In this document: one piece after another, positions 25,616 to 34,153 of the stretch | How positions within the stretch are numbered: the stretch's first letter is position 1 | Layout: each line of letters begins with the position of its first letter | NCBI GenBank assembly: GCA_024653485.1 | Contig: JANLFY010000014.1 | Span: forward strand, 1-63,916 | From: Bacillota bacterium | Lineage (GTDB): Bacteria; Bacillota; SHA-98; UBA4971 | DNA: 63,916 bases | Direction: 5' to 3' | Notes under the pieces: model-generated | What the model was told of the DNA's origin: nothing | Database searches by the model: none | Seen by the model: only the letters and a program-made list of their open reading frames with translations | Program-made: the position numbers and the translations under genes

Positions 25616-26386
25616 TCACATGAACCGCCTCATGTGTTTGAGAGCGGCTTTCTCAAGCCGAGATACCTGGGCCTGCGAGATACCGATCTCGTCTGCCACT
25701 TCCATCTGGGTCTTCCCTTCGAAGAACCTCAGTCTCAGGATGAGCCGTTCCCTGTCACTCAGCTTCTCCATGGCCTCCCGAATCGATATCCCTTCGAGCC
25801 AGGTGGAATCCTGGTTCTTCTCGTCACTGACCTGGTCCATGACGTAAATCGGGTCGCCACCGTCGTGGTAAATCGGTTCGAAGAGCGATACAGGATCCTG
25901 TATCGCGTCGAGCGCGTACACCACTTCCTCACGAGGCATTTTGAGCTCGTCAGCGATTTCCGTGATGGATGGCTCCTTGGAGTTCCTGTTGACAAGGACG
26001 TCCCTTACCTGGAGGGCTTTGTAAGCGACATCTCGGAGCGAGCGGGAAACCCTGATAGGGTTGTTATCTCTGAGATAGCGGCGGATCTCTCCGACTATCA
26101 TCGGGACCGCATACGTCGAGAACTTGACGTTCTGAGACAGGTCGAAATTGTCAATGGCCTTCATCAGACCTATGCACCCAACCTGGAAGAGGTCGTCCAC
26201 ATACTCACCTCTGTTATTGAAACGCTGTATCACGCTGAGCACCAGGCGGAGGTTTCCGTAAATGAGCTTGTCGCGGGCGTCTTTGTCACCCCGTCTGACG
26301 AGATCGAGGAGTTCGCGCATCTTCTGGTTGCTCAGAACGGGGAGCTTCGAGGTGTTGACCCCGCATATCTCGACCTTGTTCGTCAT
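25616..26386 (-). CDS. sigG: RNA polymerase sporulation sigma factor SigG
   Basis: The late forespore sigma factor. The N-terminus NKVEICGVNTSKLPVL is diagnostic for sigma-G. Region 2 contains LVLSVIQRFNNRGEYVDDLF and KFSTYAVPMIVGEIRRYLRD. Region 4 ends KTQMEVADEIGISQAQVSRL. The ATG at 26386 gives 256 residues, close to the B. subtilis protein; the open frame extends 14 codons further without similarity. It is inverted relative to spoIIGA-sigE, whereas sigE and sigG usually lie in tandem. A forespore-type promoter lies upstream. Confidence 0.96.
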   Translation of the reverse strand: MTNKVEICGVNTSKLPVLSNQKMRELLDLVRRGDKDARDKLIYGNLRLVLSVIQRFNNRGEYVDDLFQVGCIGLMKAIDNFDLSQNVKFSTYAVPMIVGEIRRYLRDNNPIRVSRSLRDVAYKALQVRDVLVNRNSKEPSITEIADELKMPREEVVYALDAIQDPVSLFEPIYHDGGDPIYVMDQVSDEKNQDSTWLEGISIREAMEKLSDRERLILRLRFFEGKTQMEVADEIGISQAQVSRLEKAALKHMRRFM

Positions 26387-26431
26387 TGTGAGGGGTTCCC
26401 CCGTGTTTCCAGAATATCTCAGCTCCAATAC

Positions 26432-26462
26432 AAGTATTGCCCCCTGCGCACGCTTTTATTCC
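26432..26462 (-). promoter_or_regulatory. Possible forespore (sigma-F/sigma-G) promoter of sigG
   Basis: Read on the reverse strand, GGAATA (26457-26462) and CAATACTT (26432-26439) are 17 bp apart. They resemble the sigma-F/sigma-G pattern of GNATA and CATNNTA-like elements. It lies 46 bp before the sigG ATG. The match is partial; the placement fits the known forespore expression of sigG and spoIIR. Confidence 0.4.
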
Positions 26463-26635
26463 GGTCTGGACTGGCGGAATCTTAGATGTGCTGAGCTTTC
26501 CGTGCGTGTGGGGCTCGTTGGCGCGTCCCGGGACAGGCACGACGGACATATGAAGCAAGGATGAGATAAGGGACGTGCCGAGGAGCTGGGGTCTCGTGAG
26601 CCGCCCTCTGTCGCGGGAGGATGGCAAATAGGGGT

Positions 26636-26664
26636 TCGACATACAATATGTTGGGCGATATAAT
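26636..26664 (+). promoter_or_regulatory. Sigma-A promoter of nrdR-nrdD-nrdG
   Basis: TCGACA at 26636-26641 and a perfect TATAAT at 26659-26664 are separated by the ideal 17 bp. It lies about 70 bp before the nrdR ATG and is surrounded by two NrdR boxes. The promoter elements are read directly. Confidence 0.8.
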
Positions 26665-26689
26665 GGTAATTGCCCACAACATATAGACA
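26641..26689 (+). promoter_or_regulatory. Pair of NrdR boxes
   Basis: Box 1 (26641-26656, ATACAATATGTTGGGC) matches 12 of 16 positions of the NrdR consensus ACACWATATMTWGTGT. Box 2 (26674-26689, CCACAACATATAGACA) matches 11 of 16. Their starts are 33 bp apart, near the three helical turns usual for NrdR pairs. Box 1 fills the spacer between the -35 and -10; box 2 covers the start-site region. Repression by NrdR-(d)ATP is inferred from the family. Confidence 0.75.
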
Positions 26690-26732
26690 GTGGCGGCCCT
26701 ACCTGACAAAGCATGTGCTCGGGAGGGGACAT

Positions 26733-27188
26733 ATGAAGTGCCCATATTGCGGACAGCCCGACAGCAGGGTGATCGACTCGCGTGCCACAGATGAGGGAGC
26801 TGCGATCCGGCGAAGGCGGGAGTGCGTGTCGTGCGAGCGGAGGTTCACGACGTATGAGGTCGTCGACGAAGTGCCGCTCATGGTCGTCAAGAAGGACGGC
26901 AGGAGGGAGCCGTTCAGTCGCAACAAGATACTGACCGGACTCATGAAAGCGTGTCAGAAACGTCCCGTCCCGATGAGAGTCCTTGAGGACATAACCAGCG
27001 ACGTGGAAAGAGAGCTCAAGGGCCGCCTGGAGCGCGAGGTATCCAGCAGAGAGATCGGGGAGATGGTTATCCGGAGGCTTCGTGACCTCGACAAAGTTGC
27101 GTACGTCCGCTTCGCTTCCGTCTACCGGGAGTTCAAGGACATCGACACGTTCATGGAGGAGTTGAGAAAACTCCTGAATGAGGAGTGA
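26733..27188 (+). CDS. nrdR: Transcriptional repressor NrdR
   Basis: NrdR represses ribonucleotide reductase genes when its ATP-cone binds (d)ATP. The N-terminal zinc ribbon is intact (MKCPYCGQPDSRVIDSR, then CVSCERRFTTYE), and the ATP-cone follows (VVKKDGRREPFSRNKILTGL to about residue 140). Length is 151 residues, the usual size. The ATG at 26733 follows GGGAGGGG. It is first in an operon with the anaerobic reductase genes nrdD and nrdG, behind a promoter with two NrdR boxes, so it should control itself and both. Confidence 0.96.
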   Translation: MKCPYCGQPDSRVIDSRATDEGAAIRRRRECVSCERRFTTYEVVDEVPLMVVKKDGRREPFSRNKILTGLMKACQKRPVPMRVLEDITSDVERELKGRLEREVSSREIGEMVIRRLRDLDKVAYVRFASVYREFKDIDTFMEELRKLLNEE

Positions 27189-27275
27189 CCGTCCTCCGGG
27201 GCTCGGGCGAGGCGCGGGCGAGGATGTAGGAAGCGGCGGGCGGGCCTAGGAGGATGGAGGTCCCGAGCGAAATCG

Positions 27276-29396
27276 ATGAGGGTCTTTGGGAGAGGTGAGG
27301 TTCCTTTGGCCGTTGGGGCTGGTGCGACACAAGTGATCGTCGAGGCGAGCGGGAAGGCGGGGTCTGAAAGACAGCTGCGGGTTTTCTCCAGCATTCAGAA
27401 GCGCGATGGACGTATCGTGCCTTTCGACAAGGCTAAGATAGTGAACGCGATCTACAAGGCGATGCGGGCAGTCGACGAAGAGAACCTCCGACTTGCGGAG
27501 GAGCTCACGGAGAGGGTGCTCGCGCACGTCGCTGTCGAGTGCGTGGGCGCGATCCCCACCGTTGAGGGCGTCCAGGACGTCGTGGAAAGGGTGCTCATCG
27601 AGGCCGGCCACGCGAAAGTTGCCAAGGCGTACATCCTGTATCGCGACAAGCGCACCAGGATCCGCGAGGCGAAGGCGGAACTCATGGACGTGGTGGCCGA
27701 CATCCTCGTGGAGACCAACCGCGAGAACGCCAACGTAGGAAACTCGCCTTCGGCCAAGATGCTGCAGATCGCCTCAGCGGCGAGCAGGCATTACTATCTC
27801 CACAGGCTCATCCCGGAGGACATAGCCCGTGCGCATGTGGAAGGGGACATCCACATTCACGATCTCGATTGGTACGGCAAGACGCTAACGTGCGTTCAAA
27901 TACCGCTGTACGATCTCCTATCGAAAGGCTTCAGCACAGGGCATGGGTACATACGGCCACCGAGACGCCCGGCGTCTGCCGCAGCGCTTGCCGCGATCAT
28001 CCTACAGAGTTCGCAGAACGACATGCACGGAGGCCAGTCCTTCGGGTTCTTCGACCGCGATCTCGCTCCCTTCATGGACGGTCACTCGGAGGACGAGGTC
28101 TTTCAGGCAATGGAGGCGCTCGTCTACAACCTCAACTCCATGCACAGCAGGGCAGGGTCGCAGGTGCCTTTCTCTTCGATCAACCTCGGGTGCGACTTGA
28201 GCGAAGCCGGAAGGATGGTCACGCGCTGCCTGCTACTCGCGTTTGAGAAGGGTCTCGGCCGCGGGGAGAATCCGATATTCCCAAACATCATATTCAGGGT
28301 GAAAGACGGCATCAACATGAAGCCCGGCGACCCGAACTACGACCTGTTCAGGCTGGCCGTGCGAGTCGCGAGCCGCCGGATGAACCCGACCTTCTCGTTC
28401 ATGGATTCCTCGTTCAACCGCAAGTACGGCTCCGAAGTCGCGTACATGGGGTGCCGCACGCGCGTCATAGCCAACAGGCACGGTCCCGAGGTTACCACGG
28501 GCCGCGGCAACCTTTCGTTCACGTCTGTCAATCTGCCGCGCGTGGCGCTCTTGGCCAGAGGAGACATTGAGAGGTTCTTCGTAGGGCTCTCGGAGGTCAT
28601 GCGCCTTGCCGCAAGGCAGCTCTATCATCGCTACAACGTGCAGCGGAAGTTGAGAGTGAAGGACATGCCGTTTCTCATGGGTCAGCGCCTCTATCTGGGG
28701 TCGGAGGCGCTCGGTCCGGATGATTGCATCGAGTCGGCGATACGCCACGGCACGCTGTCCATTGGGTTCATAGGACTTGCCGAGACCCTCAAGGTGCTGG
28801 TGGGAGCTCATCATGGGGAGAGCGCCGACGCTCAGAAGCTGGGGCTCGAGATAGTGGGATTCATGAGGGAACGTGTGGACGAAGCAGCGGAGATCCACGA
28901 TCTCAACTACACTCTCCTCGCGACCCCCGCGGAAGGCCTCTCAGGAAGGTTCGTCGCCCTCGACCGCAAGAGGTTCGGGGTCGTACCGGGCGTAACCGAC
29001 AAGAAGTTCTACACGAACAGCTTCCACGTGCCCGTGGACTTCGAGATAGGCATGTACGACAAGATAGCGTTGGAGGGGCCGTACCACAGGTTCACCAACG
29101 CGGGACACATCTCATATGTAGAGCTTTCGTCGCCCCCGCTCCACAATGCCGAGGCGGTCGAGGCCATACTGCAGCACATGGCGAGGTGCGACGCGGGCTA
29201 TGGCGGCATAAACTTCCCCATAGACGAGTGCAGATCGTGTTCCTTCTGTGGGGTCATAGCCGAGGCCTGCCCGAGGTGCGGATCGGTAGACATAAGGAGG
29301 GTCCGGCGGATAACGGGATATCTATCGACCATCGACAGGTTCAACGATGCCAAACGCGAAGAGCTTGCTGCAAGAAGACCCCACCTCTCGTTCTGA
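27276..29396 (+). CDS. nrdD: Anaerobic (class III) ribonucleoside-triphosphate reductase NrdD
   Basis: NrdD reduces NTPs to dNTPs with a glycyl radical under anaerobic conditions. An N-terminal ATP-cone (about residues 35-125, IQKRDGRIVPFDKAKIVNAI) gives allosteric control. The catalytic barrel follows with LTCVQIPLYDLLSKGF and the QNDMHGGQSFGFFD block. The C-terminal zinc site has four cysteines (CRSCSFCG and CPRCGS), and the radical glycine lies in RRITGYLST (G681). Length is 706 residues. The ATG at 27276 has only a distant SD, so the true start may be a few codons later. It is co-transcribed with nrdR and its activase nrdG. Confidence 0.95.
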   Translation: MRVFGRGEVPLAVGAGATQVIVEASGKAGSERQLRVFSSIQKRDGRIVPFDKAKIVNAIYKAMRAVDEENLRLAEELTERVLAHVAVECVGAIPTVEGVQDVVERVLIEAGHAKVAKAYILYRDKRTRIREAKAELMDVVADILVETNRENANVGNSPSAKMLQIASAASRHYYLHRLIPEDIARAHVEGDIHIHDLDWYGKTLTCVQIPLYDLLSKGFSTGHGYIRPPRRPASAAALAAIILQSSQNDMHGGQSFGFFDRDLAPFMDGHSEDEVFQAMEALVYNLNSMHSRAGSQVPFSSINLGCDLSEAGRMVTRCLLLAFEKGLGRGENPIFPNIIFRVKDGINMKPGDPNYDLFRLAVRVASRRMNPTFSFMDSSFNRKYGSEVAYMGCRTRVIANRHGPEVTTGRGNLSFTSVNLPRVALLARGDIERFFVGLSEVMRLAARQLYHRYNVQRKLRVKDMPFLMGQRLYLGSEALGPDDCIESAIRHGTLSIGFIGLAETLKVLVGAHHGESADAQKLGLEIVGFMRERVDEAAEIHDLNYTLLATPAEGLSGRFVALDRKRFGVVPGVTDKKFYTNSFHVPVDFEIGMYDKIALEGPYHRFTNAGHISYVELSSPPLHNAEAVEAILQHMARCDAGYGGINFPIDECRSCSFCGVIAEACPRCGSVDIRRVRRITGYLSTIDRFNDAKREELAARRPHLSF

Positions 29397-29426
29397 GAGC
29401 CGACCTTGTTCGGGAAGGGTGATGCA

Positions 29427-29978
29427 ATGACTGAGGTCACGCTCAGACTTGCAGGGATCACAAGGGAAAGCGTGGTGGACGGCCCAGGGATAAGGGCGGT
29501 CGTGTACGCCCAAGGCTGTCCGCATCGCTGCAAGGGATGCCATAATCCAGAGACCCACGACCCGGACGGCGGGCGGACGCTTGCCTTGGGAGATATCGTG
29601 GACCAAATGCGGCTGACCCCGATAGTGCGCGGCATCACTTTCAGCGGTGGGGAGCCATTCGCCCAGGCGGGGGGCTTCGCGCTTCTCGGGCGGCGGCTCA
29701 AGCGCATGGGCTTCGATATCGTGACGTACACAGGATACACGTGGGACGAGCTCGTGAGACCCGACGCGCCGGCGGCCTGGCGCGAGCTCCTCGACGTCAC
29801 CGACATCCTCGTGGACGGCCCGTTCCTGGAAGGCGAGAAAGACGCCAATATCGCATTCCGGGGGTCGCGTAACCAGCGCATCATAGACGTAAAGGGATCC
29901 TTACGCCTGGGCGCCGTGGTCGACCTTGGCCGGAAGTACGATCTTGGGGCCGCTTCGGCGCCTCCCGACGAGCGCTGA
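29427..29978 (+). CDS. nrdG: Anaerobic ribonucleotide reductase-activating protein NrdG
   Basis: NrdG is a radical SAM activase that forms the glycyl radical on NrdD. The 4Fe-4S motif C31-x3-C35-x2-C38 (CPHRCKGCHNPETHD) is in its standard place after the VDGPGIRAVVYAQG block. The GGEPF motif and TGYTWDEL follow. The ATG at 29427 has a GGGAAGGG SD and gives 183 residues. It follows nrdD by 30 bp. Its end is followed by pgeF, whose open frame extends back into it. Confidence 0.95.
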   Translation: MTEVTLRLAGITRESVVDGPGIRAVVYAQGCPHRCKGCHNPETHDPDGGRTLALGDIVDQMRLTPIVRGITFSGGEPFAQAGGFALLGRRLKRMGFDIVTYTGYTWDELVRPDAPAAWRELLDVTDILVDGPFLEGEKDANIAFRGSRNQRIIDVKGSLRLGAVVDLGRKYDLGAASAPPDER

Positions 29979-30024
29979 GGCGCGCGAAGATGCTTGGCTG
30001 GCGTCGCTCGAGCGGTGTCGAAGG

Positions 30025-30846
30025 ATGGTGAGGGGCTTGGAGGCGCGTCGCGCAGGCGGCGTTGAATACCTGGTATTTCCTGAGCTAGAGGCGATCGGAG
30101 CGGTATCGCACGCCTTTACCACGAGGCGTGGCGGGACGAGCGAAGGCCCCTTTGCCACGCTCAACATGGCGTTTCACGTGGGCGACGATCCACACCGGGT
30201 ACGGAAGAACCGTGGCCTGGTGCTGTCGGCGCTAGGAGCCCCAGAGGGGGGACTCGTCGCTGGAGAGCAGGTGCACGGCGAGGCCGTGGCGGTCGTCGGT
30301 CCCGAAGACAGGGGGCGGGACTGGTCGCCTTGGTCGCAAGGCATACCGTCGACTGACTGTCTCGTGACGGCGTCCCCGGGCGTGGTGATCTCGTGTTACG
30401 TGGCTGACTGCGTGCCCGTCTTCCTCGCTGACCGGTCGGGCCGAGCGATTGGGCTCGTGCACGCAGGATGGCGCGGGATCGCTCGTCGCGCGCCGGTAAG
30501 AGCCGTGGAGGCGCTGTGCGCAGAGCTCCACGTGAGCCCGCGCCGCCTCGTGGCGGGGATCGGTCCTTCGATAGGGCCGTGTTGCTACGAGGTTGGGCGC
30601 GAAGTAGCCGAGGCGTGCGAGTCCGCGGCGGGCACGGCCGATATCGCTCGTCCGACGGGAAGCCAACGTTTCAGGCTGGATCTCAAGGAAGCGTGTCGTA
30701 GGGAGCTCGAGCTTGCGGGGCTCGAGCCAGACAGCATCGTCGTCGCGCCCCATTGCACGTCCTGCAGGTTCGACCTCTTCTTCTCGCACAGGGCGGCGCG
30801 CGGCACCACCGGGCGCATGGCGGCCATCATGTTCATCTCCGAGTGA
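30025..30846 (+). CDS. pgeF: Purine nucleoside phosphorylase / YfiH family protein PgeF
   Basis: This belongs to the YfiH/YlmD family (DUF152), copper/zinc enzymes reported to cleave purine nucleosides and named peptidoglycan editing factor in E. coli. Metal-ligand and family blocks are intact: HAFTTRRGG, HVGDDPHRVRKNR, GEQVHG, TDCLVT, YVADCVPV, HAGWRG, GPSIGPCCYEVG and HCTSCRFDLFFSHR. An ATG at 30025 or GTG at 30028 gives about 273 residues, the usual size; a TTG at 29926 would overlap nrdG. In Bacillus the orthologue ylmD lies next to ylmE and sepF, as here apart from the inserted HlyD-like gene. Confidence 0.9.
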   Translation: MVRGLEARRAGGVEYLVFPELEAIGAVSHAFTTRRGGTSEGPFATLNMAFHVGDDPHRVRKNRGLVLSALGAPEGGLVAGEQVHGEAVAVVGPEDRGRDWSPWSQGIPSTDCLVTASPGVVISCYVADCVPVFLADRSGRAIGLVHAGWRGIARRAPVRAVEALCAELHVSPRRLVAGIGPSIGPCCYEVGREVAEACESAAGTADIARPTGSQRFRLDLKEACRRELELAGLEPDSIVVAPHCTSCRFDLFFSHRAARGTTGRMAAIMFISE

Positions 30847-31041
30847 CTGCCGTAGCTTCTTCCGCTTACATTCGATCGCCCGTCAGTTTGTGTCCGGCAT
30901 GTCGAACCTCCAAGGTTTCGGTGCCGCGATGTCATACAGCTCCGAATCGCGACGAACACAAGTTGACCGGTGCCGTCCCCATCGAGGCAGGACTTGAACG
31001 CGGCCTGTAGAAAGACTATCGCTGTACGGGAGGTATCGGGC

Positions 31042-32490
31042 GTGCGCGGTGCCAGAACCTGGACTTGTGGCAGAAACAGTGGAAGAAGGAGGCACACGCC
31101 CCCAGGGCCCAGGGGAGACACGACCGGAAAGGCGGGTCTTGGCCGCTCCCACTTGACGCTCGCTGGAAGCGCTCCGCACCGCGCGGCGGCCAGCGGGACG
31201 ACGGTTTCCGCCGCGTGCGACGCCGGCAAGCGGCGGCGCACCCGCTCGCTCGTTGCGGGCAGCGCCATGTTCCTGCTGGCTGTCATCAGCTTCGCCGTGT
31301 GGTCTCTTCACAAGGCAACGACGATCTCCGCGTTCGAGAGGCGGCTGGAGTGCGCGCAGGCGGTGTGGGGCTCGGTCGAGGAAGGCCCGGAGGTCGACGC
31401 GGTGATCGTGAGGGACGAGAGGGTATTCGTGTCGCCCATCGCGGGGAAGGTCAGGCTGCTGGCTCAGGAGGGGGAGCGAGTCAGGGCGGGAACGACGGTT
31501 GCCGAGGTTGTGCGGGAAGACGCCAGGCAGACTCTGGAACCTCGACTTGCAGACGCTACGGAAGAACTTGCGAGGTTCGACGCGTACGCCCGGGCGAGGC
31601 TGGAGGACCTGCGGCGGCAACAGGCCGTCCGGAAGATCGAGGTCGAAAACGAGAAGCGTGCGCTTGACCTGGCGAGGGCTTCAGGGGATGCGAAGGCTGA
31701 GAAGGAGCACCGGGAGTCGCTCGCCCGAGCGAATGCCGAGGTCGCCGCGGTGACCACACGCCTGGAGCAGGAGGAGAAGGCGCTTCGGGAGAAGGGGCTG
31801 GCGATCGCCGCGAAGGTGCGGTCAAGGGAGGACGCATACAAGACGGCCGTTTCCGACCTGCGCGCCGAGGCGCCCGGCGTTGTCAGCTACGAGCTGGATG
31901 GCCTGGAGATGGTCCTGACACCTGTCTCCGCCCGAGAGATCTCGCCAGGCCGAGTCCGGTCACTTGCTGGATCAGCCGTACACGTGACCGACGGACTCGA
32001 GGTGAGCCAAGGGGAGCCCGTATTCCGGCTCGTGGACAATTACCGCTTGCTCCTGCTCGTGCCCCTTTCAGGAGGGGAAGCGGACGGCATCGCGTCGTCG
32101 AGCGTGAGCGTGAAGTTCACTTCTCCGGAGGTGGGGGGAGGGGTGCTTCGCGCGCGCGTCATTGCCCAGAGTGATCCCGCGCCCTCAGGGGAGCGAAACG
32201 TGCTCTTGGAGGTATCCGGCTTTCCACAGGAGCTATGCCGCGTGCGGCGGGCACGTGCGAAGCTGGTCACGAAAGTGGCATTCGGGCTTACGATCCCGCG
32301 CCGCGCGGTCGTGCAGGACGGCGACGAGCGTTTCGTGTACTCCCCCGTCAATCTTGGTGTGGTGAAGAGGCCTGTGGAAATCGTGGCCGCCGAGCGGGAC
32401 ACCGTCGTCGTGAGGGGCCTGAAGGAAGGTCAGAGGGTCCTCACAAATCCGGCGATAGTGAAGGAAGAGCGCATCGCGGTGTGGCGCTGA
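31042..32490 (+). CDS. HlyD-like membrane fusion protein
   Basis: A predicted periplasmic-adaptor-like protein anchored by one N-terminal membrane helix (AMFLLAVISFAVWSL). A biotinyl-lipoyl-like half (VFVSPIAGKVRLLAQEGERV) follows, then a long alpha-helical hairpin rich in Glu, Arg and Ala (about residues 165-285). A second lipoyl half and beta-barrel region end in TVVVRGLKEGQRVLTNPAIV. This is the HlyD/AcrA layout. The GTG at 31042 lies 7 bp after GGGAGGT; the first 75 residues are basic and poorly ordered. No transporter partner is adjacent. It sits between pgeF and yggS in a division-related group, so a role in the envelope is possible but unproven. Confidence 0.7.
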   Translation: MRGARTWTCGRNSGRRRHTPPGPRGDTTGKAGLGRSHLTLAGSAPHRAAASGTTVSAACDAGKRRRTRSLVAGSAMFLLAVISFAVWSLHKATTISAFERRLECAQAVWGSVEEGPEVDAVIVRDERVFVSPIAGKVRLLAQEGERVRAGTTVAEVVREDARQTLEPRLADATEELARFDAYARARLEDLRRQQAVRKIEVENEKRALDLARASGDAKAEKEHRESLARANAEVAAVTTRLEQEEKALREKGLAIAAKVRSREDAYKTAVSDLRAEAPGVVSYELDGLEMVLTPVSAREISPGRVRSLAGSAVHVTDGLEVSQGEPVFRLVDNYRLLLLVPLSGGEADGIASSSVSVKFTSPEVGGGVLRARVIAQSDPAPSGERNVLLEVSGFPQELCRVRRARAKLVTKVAFGLTIPRRAVVQDGDERFVYSPVNLGVVKRPVEIVAAERDTVVVRGLKEGQRVLTNPAIVKEERIAVWR

Positions 32491-32546
32491 GGCCGAAGGC
32501 GCCCGTGAGACATTAGGAGCAGCAGCGGTCCCGGAGGCGCACGTAG

Positions 32547-33266
32547 TTGACGGACATTGCTTTTAGGATACAAGTCATCCAGCGGCGGATACGTGAGGCA
32601 GCCGCCAAGGCAGGTCGAGACCCTCGTGACATCGGGATCGTGGCCGTCACCAAGAACGTGCAGGTCCAGGCGGTGCGCGAGGCGGTCCTTGCTGGGATAT
32701 CCACCATCGGCGAGAACCGCGTGCAGGAAGCGGTGAGCAAGTTCGCCGTCCTCGGCCCGTGCGTCGAAGGGAAGCCCGTCGCGTGGCACTTCATCGGACA
32801 TCTCCAAACGAACAAGGTGAGGCTCGCACTGGACGTGTTCAGTCTCATCCACTCGTTGGATTCGTGGAAACTGGCGTGCGAGATCCAGCGGGTCGCCGAG
32901 AAGACCGACAAGACCGTTGATTGCCTCCTTGAGATCAACGTGTCGGGCAAGCAGACAAGGTTCGGCGCGGACCCGGCGGAGGCGGTGGGTCTCGCGAAAC
33001 GAGTGAGCGTCTTGGACAGGGTAAGGCTTATCGGCGTAATGGCAATCGCTCCCGTGGTCGACACCAAGGAGGAGGCGAGGCCATACTTCCGCATGGCCAG
33101 GGAGATTTGCGGCAGAATACGCGACGAGGGCCTGTTCAGGGCGAGCAGGGTTCACTTGTCCATGGGGATGACCCAAGATTTCGAGGTGGCAGTGGAAGAA
33201 GGCTCCACACTGGTGAGGATCGGCACGGGCATTTTCGGGCCTCGGCGAGAGGGGGCGGTGATGTGA
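32547..33266 (+). CDS. yggS: PLP homeostasis protein YggS/YlmE
   Basis: A PLP-binding protein of the alanine racemase-like fold without racemase domain, involved in pyridoxal phosphate and amino acid balance. The PLP lysine lies in VAVTKNVQ. Further family blocks are IGENRVQEA, WHFIGHLQTNK and, at the end, MGMTQDFEVAVEEGSTLVRI followed by GTGIFG. Length is 239 residues from a TTG start with GGAGG 10 bp upstream. Its stop overlaps the GTG start of sepF by 4 bp, the same ylmE-sepF coupling as in Bacillus. Confidence 0.94.
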   Translation: MTDIAFRIQVIQRRIREAAAKAGRDPRDIGIVAVTKNVQVQAVREAVLAGISTIGENRVQEAVSKFAVLGPCVEGKPVAWHFIGHLQTNKVRLALDVFSLIHSLDSWKLACEIQRVAEKTDKTVDCLLEINVSGKQTRFGADPAEAVGLAKRVSVLDRVRLIGVMAIAPVVDTKEEARPYFRMAREICGRIRDEGLFRASRVHLSMGMTQDFEVAVEEGSTLVRIGTGIFGPRREGAVM

Positions 33267-33730
33267 GGAAAGGCTTCATCGATCGGATTCTCGACTTCAT
33301 GGGCTTCGGTGAAGTTGTAGAAGACGAGGATGAGATGGGAAACGAAGGCCTGAACGACCAGCGTTTTTCCGAGCGGGAGCCTGTAGCCGCAGCGAGGTGT
33401 GGCCGGGGCCGGGGCGTGGTTCCGCTCCCGCAACCGCCCAGAGCCAAGCTGGTCGTGACGGAGCCCCGTGCTTTCGACGACATCCCCGGTATTCTCGAGC
33501 ACCTCAAGAAGCGACGGCCCGTCATAATAAGCGTCGCAGAACTAGATCGCGATCTCGCCCGGCGAGTGTTGGACTTCGCCGGCGGGGCCGCATACGCTCT
33601 CGATGGCAGCATGCAGAAGGTAGGCGACGGGATTTTCCTTTTCACGCCGAGCAACTTCGAGATAGGCGTGGACCTGCCGGCGAAGGGCGAAGTAGCCGCG
33701 GCGGCGTCTTCGATCTTCAGCCGACCCTGA
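33263..33730 (+). CDS. sepF: Cell division protein SepF
   Basis: SepF binds membranes and FtsZ and helps arrange the septum. The N-terminal membrane-binding amphipathic region is RKGFIDRILDFMGFG. The core domain has RPVIISVAELDRDLARRVLDF, then the GAAYALDGSMQKVGDGIFLF block and TPSNFEIGV. The central linker is Arg- and Pro-rich. The GTG at 33263 overlaps the yggS stop and gives 155 residues, typical for the family. The open frame upstream is a shadow. Confidence 0.94.
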   Translation: MRKGFIDRILDFMGFGEVVEDEDEMGNEGLNDQRFSEREPVAAARCGRGRGVVPLPQPPRAKLVVTEPRAFDDIPGILEHLKKRRPVIISVAELDRDLARRVLDFAGGAAYALDGSMQKVGDGIFLFTPSNFEIGVDLPAKGEVAAAASSIFSRP

Positions 33731-33817
33731 TCCGTCGACGAGTCGGGAGGGCGGGTGCGGGTAGCTGAGCGGGTATCGAGGTCGGGGCTTTGGGTAGTGG
33801 GGAAGGAGGATGGTTCG

Positions 33818-34153
33818 TTGGCCGGTGGGCGTGTCGAACGAGAGGAAGGGGGCACCGAACCAGGCTTGGAGCGACGCACAAAGGTCGTGAAGGGCACCGT
33901 TGCAAGGCTGCGGCTGGACGCCGTGGCGAGCCTTGGGTTCGGAGTCTCCCGAACGGCCATGGCAGAGGAGATCAAGCGGGGACGCGTCGCGGTCAACGGC
34001 GTCCGGAGGCTCGACCCGTCATTCGGAGTGAAGCCTTGTGACGTGATGACCCTCGAAGGCAGGGGCAACGTGAGGCTCGCCCACGTTGCGGGGGAGACCC
34101 GCAAAGGGCGCACGCTGGTCCACCTCGAACGGGAGGTGGGGGAAGGTCTATGA
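33818..34153 (+). CDS. S4 domain protein, short YlmH
   Basis: An RNA-binding S4 domain (about residues 40-105: RLDAVASLGFGVSRTAMAEE, RGRVAVNGVRRLDPSF, DVMTLEGRGNVRLAHVAGET). This matches the C-terminal S4 part of YlmH, which lies after sepF in Bacillus and has been linked to ribosome-associated functions. A TTG at 33818 with a perfect AAGGAGG SD gives only 111 residues; complete YlmH proteins have about 250 and an N-terminal domain that is absent here. The open frame extends upstream to 33755 without restoring it. The end overlaps the next gene by 4 bp. Confidence 0.8.
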   Translation: MAGGRVEREEGGTEPGLERRTKVVKGTVARLRLDAVASLGFGVSRTAMAEEIKRGRVAVNGVRRLDPSFGVKPCDVMTLEGRGNVRLAHVAGETRKGRTLVHLEREVGEGL

